In this document: positions 63,500 to 64,000 of the stretch, one piece after another | How positions within the stretch are numbered: the first letter of the stretch is position 1 | Layout: every line of letters begins with the position of its first letter | Notes under the pieces: generated by a model | Told to the model about the DNA's origin: nothing | The model's database searches: none | What the model saw: the letters and a program-made list of their open reading frames with translations, nothing else | Assembly (NCBI RefSeq): GCF_001039355.2 | Contig: NW_019775647.1 | Span: forward strand, 590,330 to 654,329 | Direction of reading: 5' to 3' | DNA length: 64,000 nt | Source: Lingula anatina | Lineage: Eukaryota; Brachiopoda; Lingulata; Lingulida; Lingulidae | Position numbers and translations under genes: made by a program

Positions 63500-64000
63500 A
63501 AGTCTCCACCGATAAGGAAGACACTGTGCCTACCATCTGCCCTCCACCAGCTGCTGTTGTTGTAACAGATGTGATTTCCTTTGTTCTTGCATAAGCTCTG
63601 GCATCAAACTAATAACAAGTTTGAAGAACAAAGCTGTGGAAACAAAGCAAAAGTCACTAATAGAGTAGACTGTAATGCTGTTGTCCATTACCCACCCATT
63701 GTCCTGTTTAAAGACATGTCTAAAACGTGCCCCTCCCCCTCCACACTTAGAACCCCCCCCAATACAAACCACATAGGACTGATATTGAAACATTACCAAA
63801 TCACTGACCAGGGTGTGTAAAGCAATTTGTTTCTGTTAGCCAGAAACTTGGGACATAAAATCACCAAACCATTGACATAAGCTTTCAATATTTAACAATT
63901 ACTGGCACTTATAGTCTAAGTCAGTGATGTCGTGTCTCTCTCTCTCTCTCTTTTCTCCCAGCCTGTCCCATCTTCGAAAAACACAGGGTCAATCAAGTTT

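Larger units (their letters stand above)
59072..64000. other. Large intron of the Bcl-2-like gene, repeat-rich
   Basis: No further exon is firmly supported. It contains a (TA)n at about 60856-60917, foldback pieces at 61162-61242 and about 62085-62175, a long-arm foldback at 63098-63343 and a Harbinger-like MITE at 63347-63499. A 25-codon open segment bounded by splice-like sites (63608-63534, minus strand) is possible but unrecognised. Confidence 0.45.

Noticed and set aside
63534-63608. 25-codon minus-strand segment between splice-like sites, as a further Bcl-2-like exon
   Set aside because: Acceptor and donor look usable, but the encoded peptide (starting FDARAYARTKEI) has no BH motif, and an alternative frame is equally open. 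Too short to call.

Overview
The window looks like nuclear DNA of a marine bilaterian invertebrate. It is AT-rich, has short exons with consensus GT-AG introns, many microsatellites and poly-C/poly-T runs, and many short foldback (MITE-like) repeats. I cannot place the species from sequence alone; an ambulacrarian or a lophotrochozoan would both fit. It contains no bacterial or plasmid genes, no rRNA or tRNA that I can recognise, and no CRISPR array.

Layout. 1-4.2 kb: a near-identical 2.1-kb direct duplication with a single N at its junction, plus one orphan minus-strand terminal-exon candidate. 5.8-6.7 kb: the first two coding exons of a Ral GTPase (minus strand); the rest of the gene lies outside the window. 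11.4-25.1 kb: a complete 16-exon MED1 (Mediator subunit 1) gene on the plus strand, followed by about 4 kb that is probably its 3' UTR. 31.4-47.3 kb: a nine-exon secreted CAP-superfamily protein (CAP, hinge, two EGF-like modules, ShKT-like tail). A complete NHL beta-propeller gene (38.2-40.2 kb, minus strand) is nested in its third intron. 49.2-49.9 kb (plus) and 52.1-53.1 kb (minus): two small convergent two-exon genes for secreted precursors, each ending in a related disulfide-ring peptide of the form C-T-A-[YF]-E-[SN]-V-[IF]-C-x-L-x-x-L. 54.2-54.4 kb: a decayed non-LTR retrotransposon tail. 58.9-59.1 kb: the last coding exon of a Bcl-2-family protein (minus strand); its other coding exons are not found here and are probably beyond the right edge.

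The genes do not form one pathway. MED1 is nuclear transcription machinery, Ral is a membrane-trafficking GTPase, the Bcl-2-like protein is a tail-anchored apoptosis regulator, and the CAP protein and the two peptide precursors are secreted. The best candidate for something undescribed is the pair of convergent CX7C peptide precursors. Their precursors share little outside the C-terminal ring but have the same gene structure (a signal-peptide exon and a phase-1 intron).

All exon boundaries were placed by eye from splice consensus, phase continuity and family similarity. None is supported here by transcript data.
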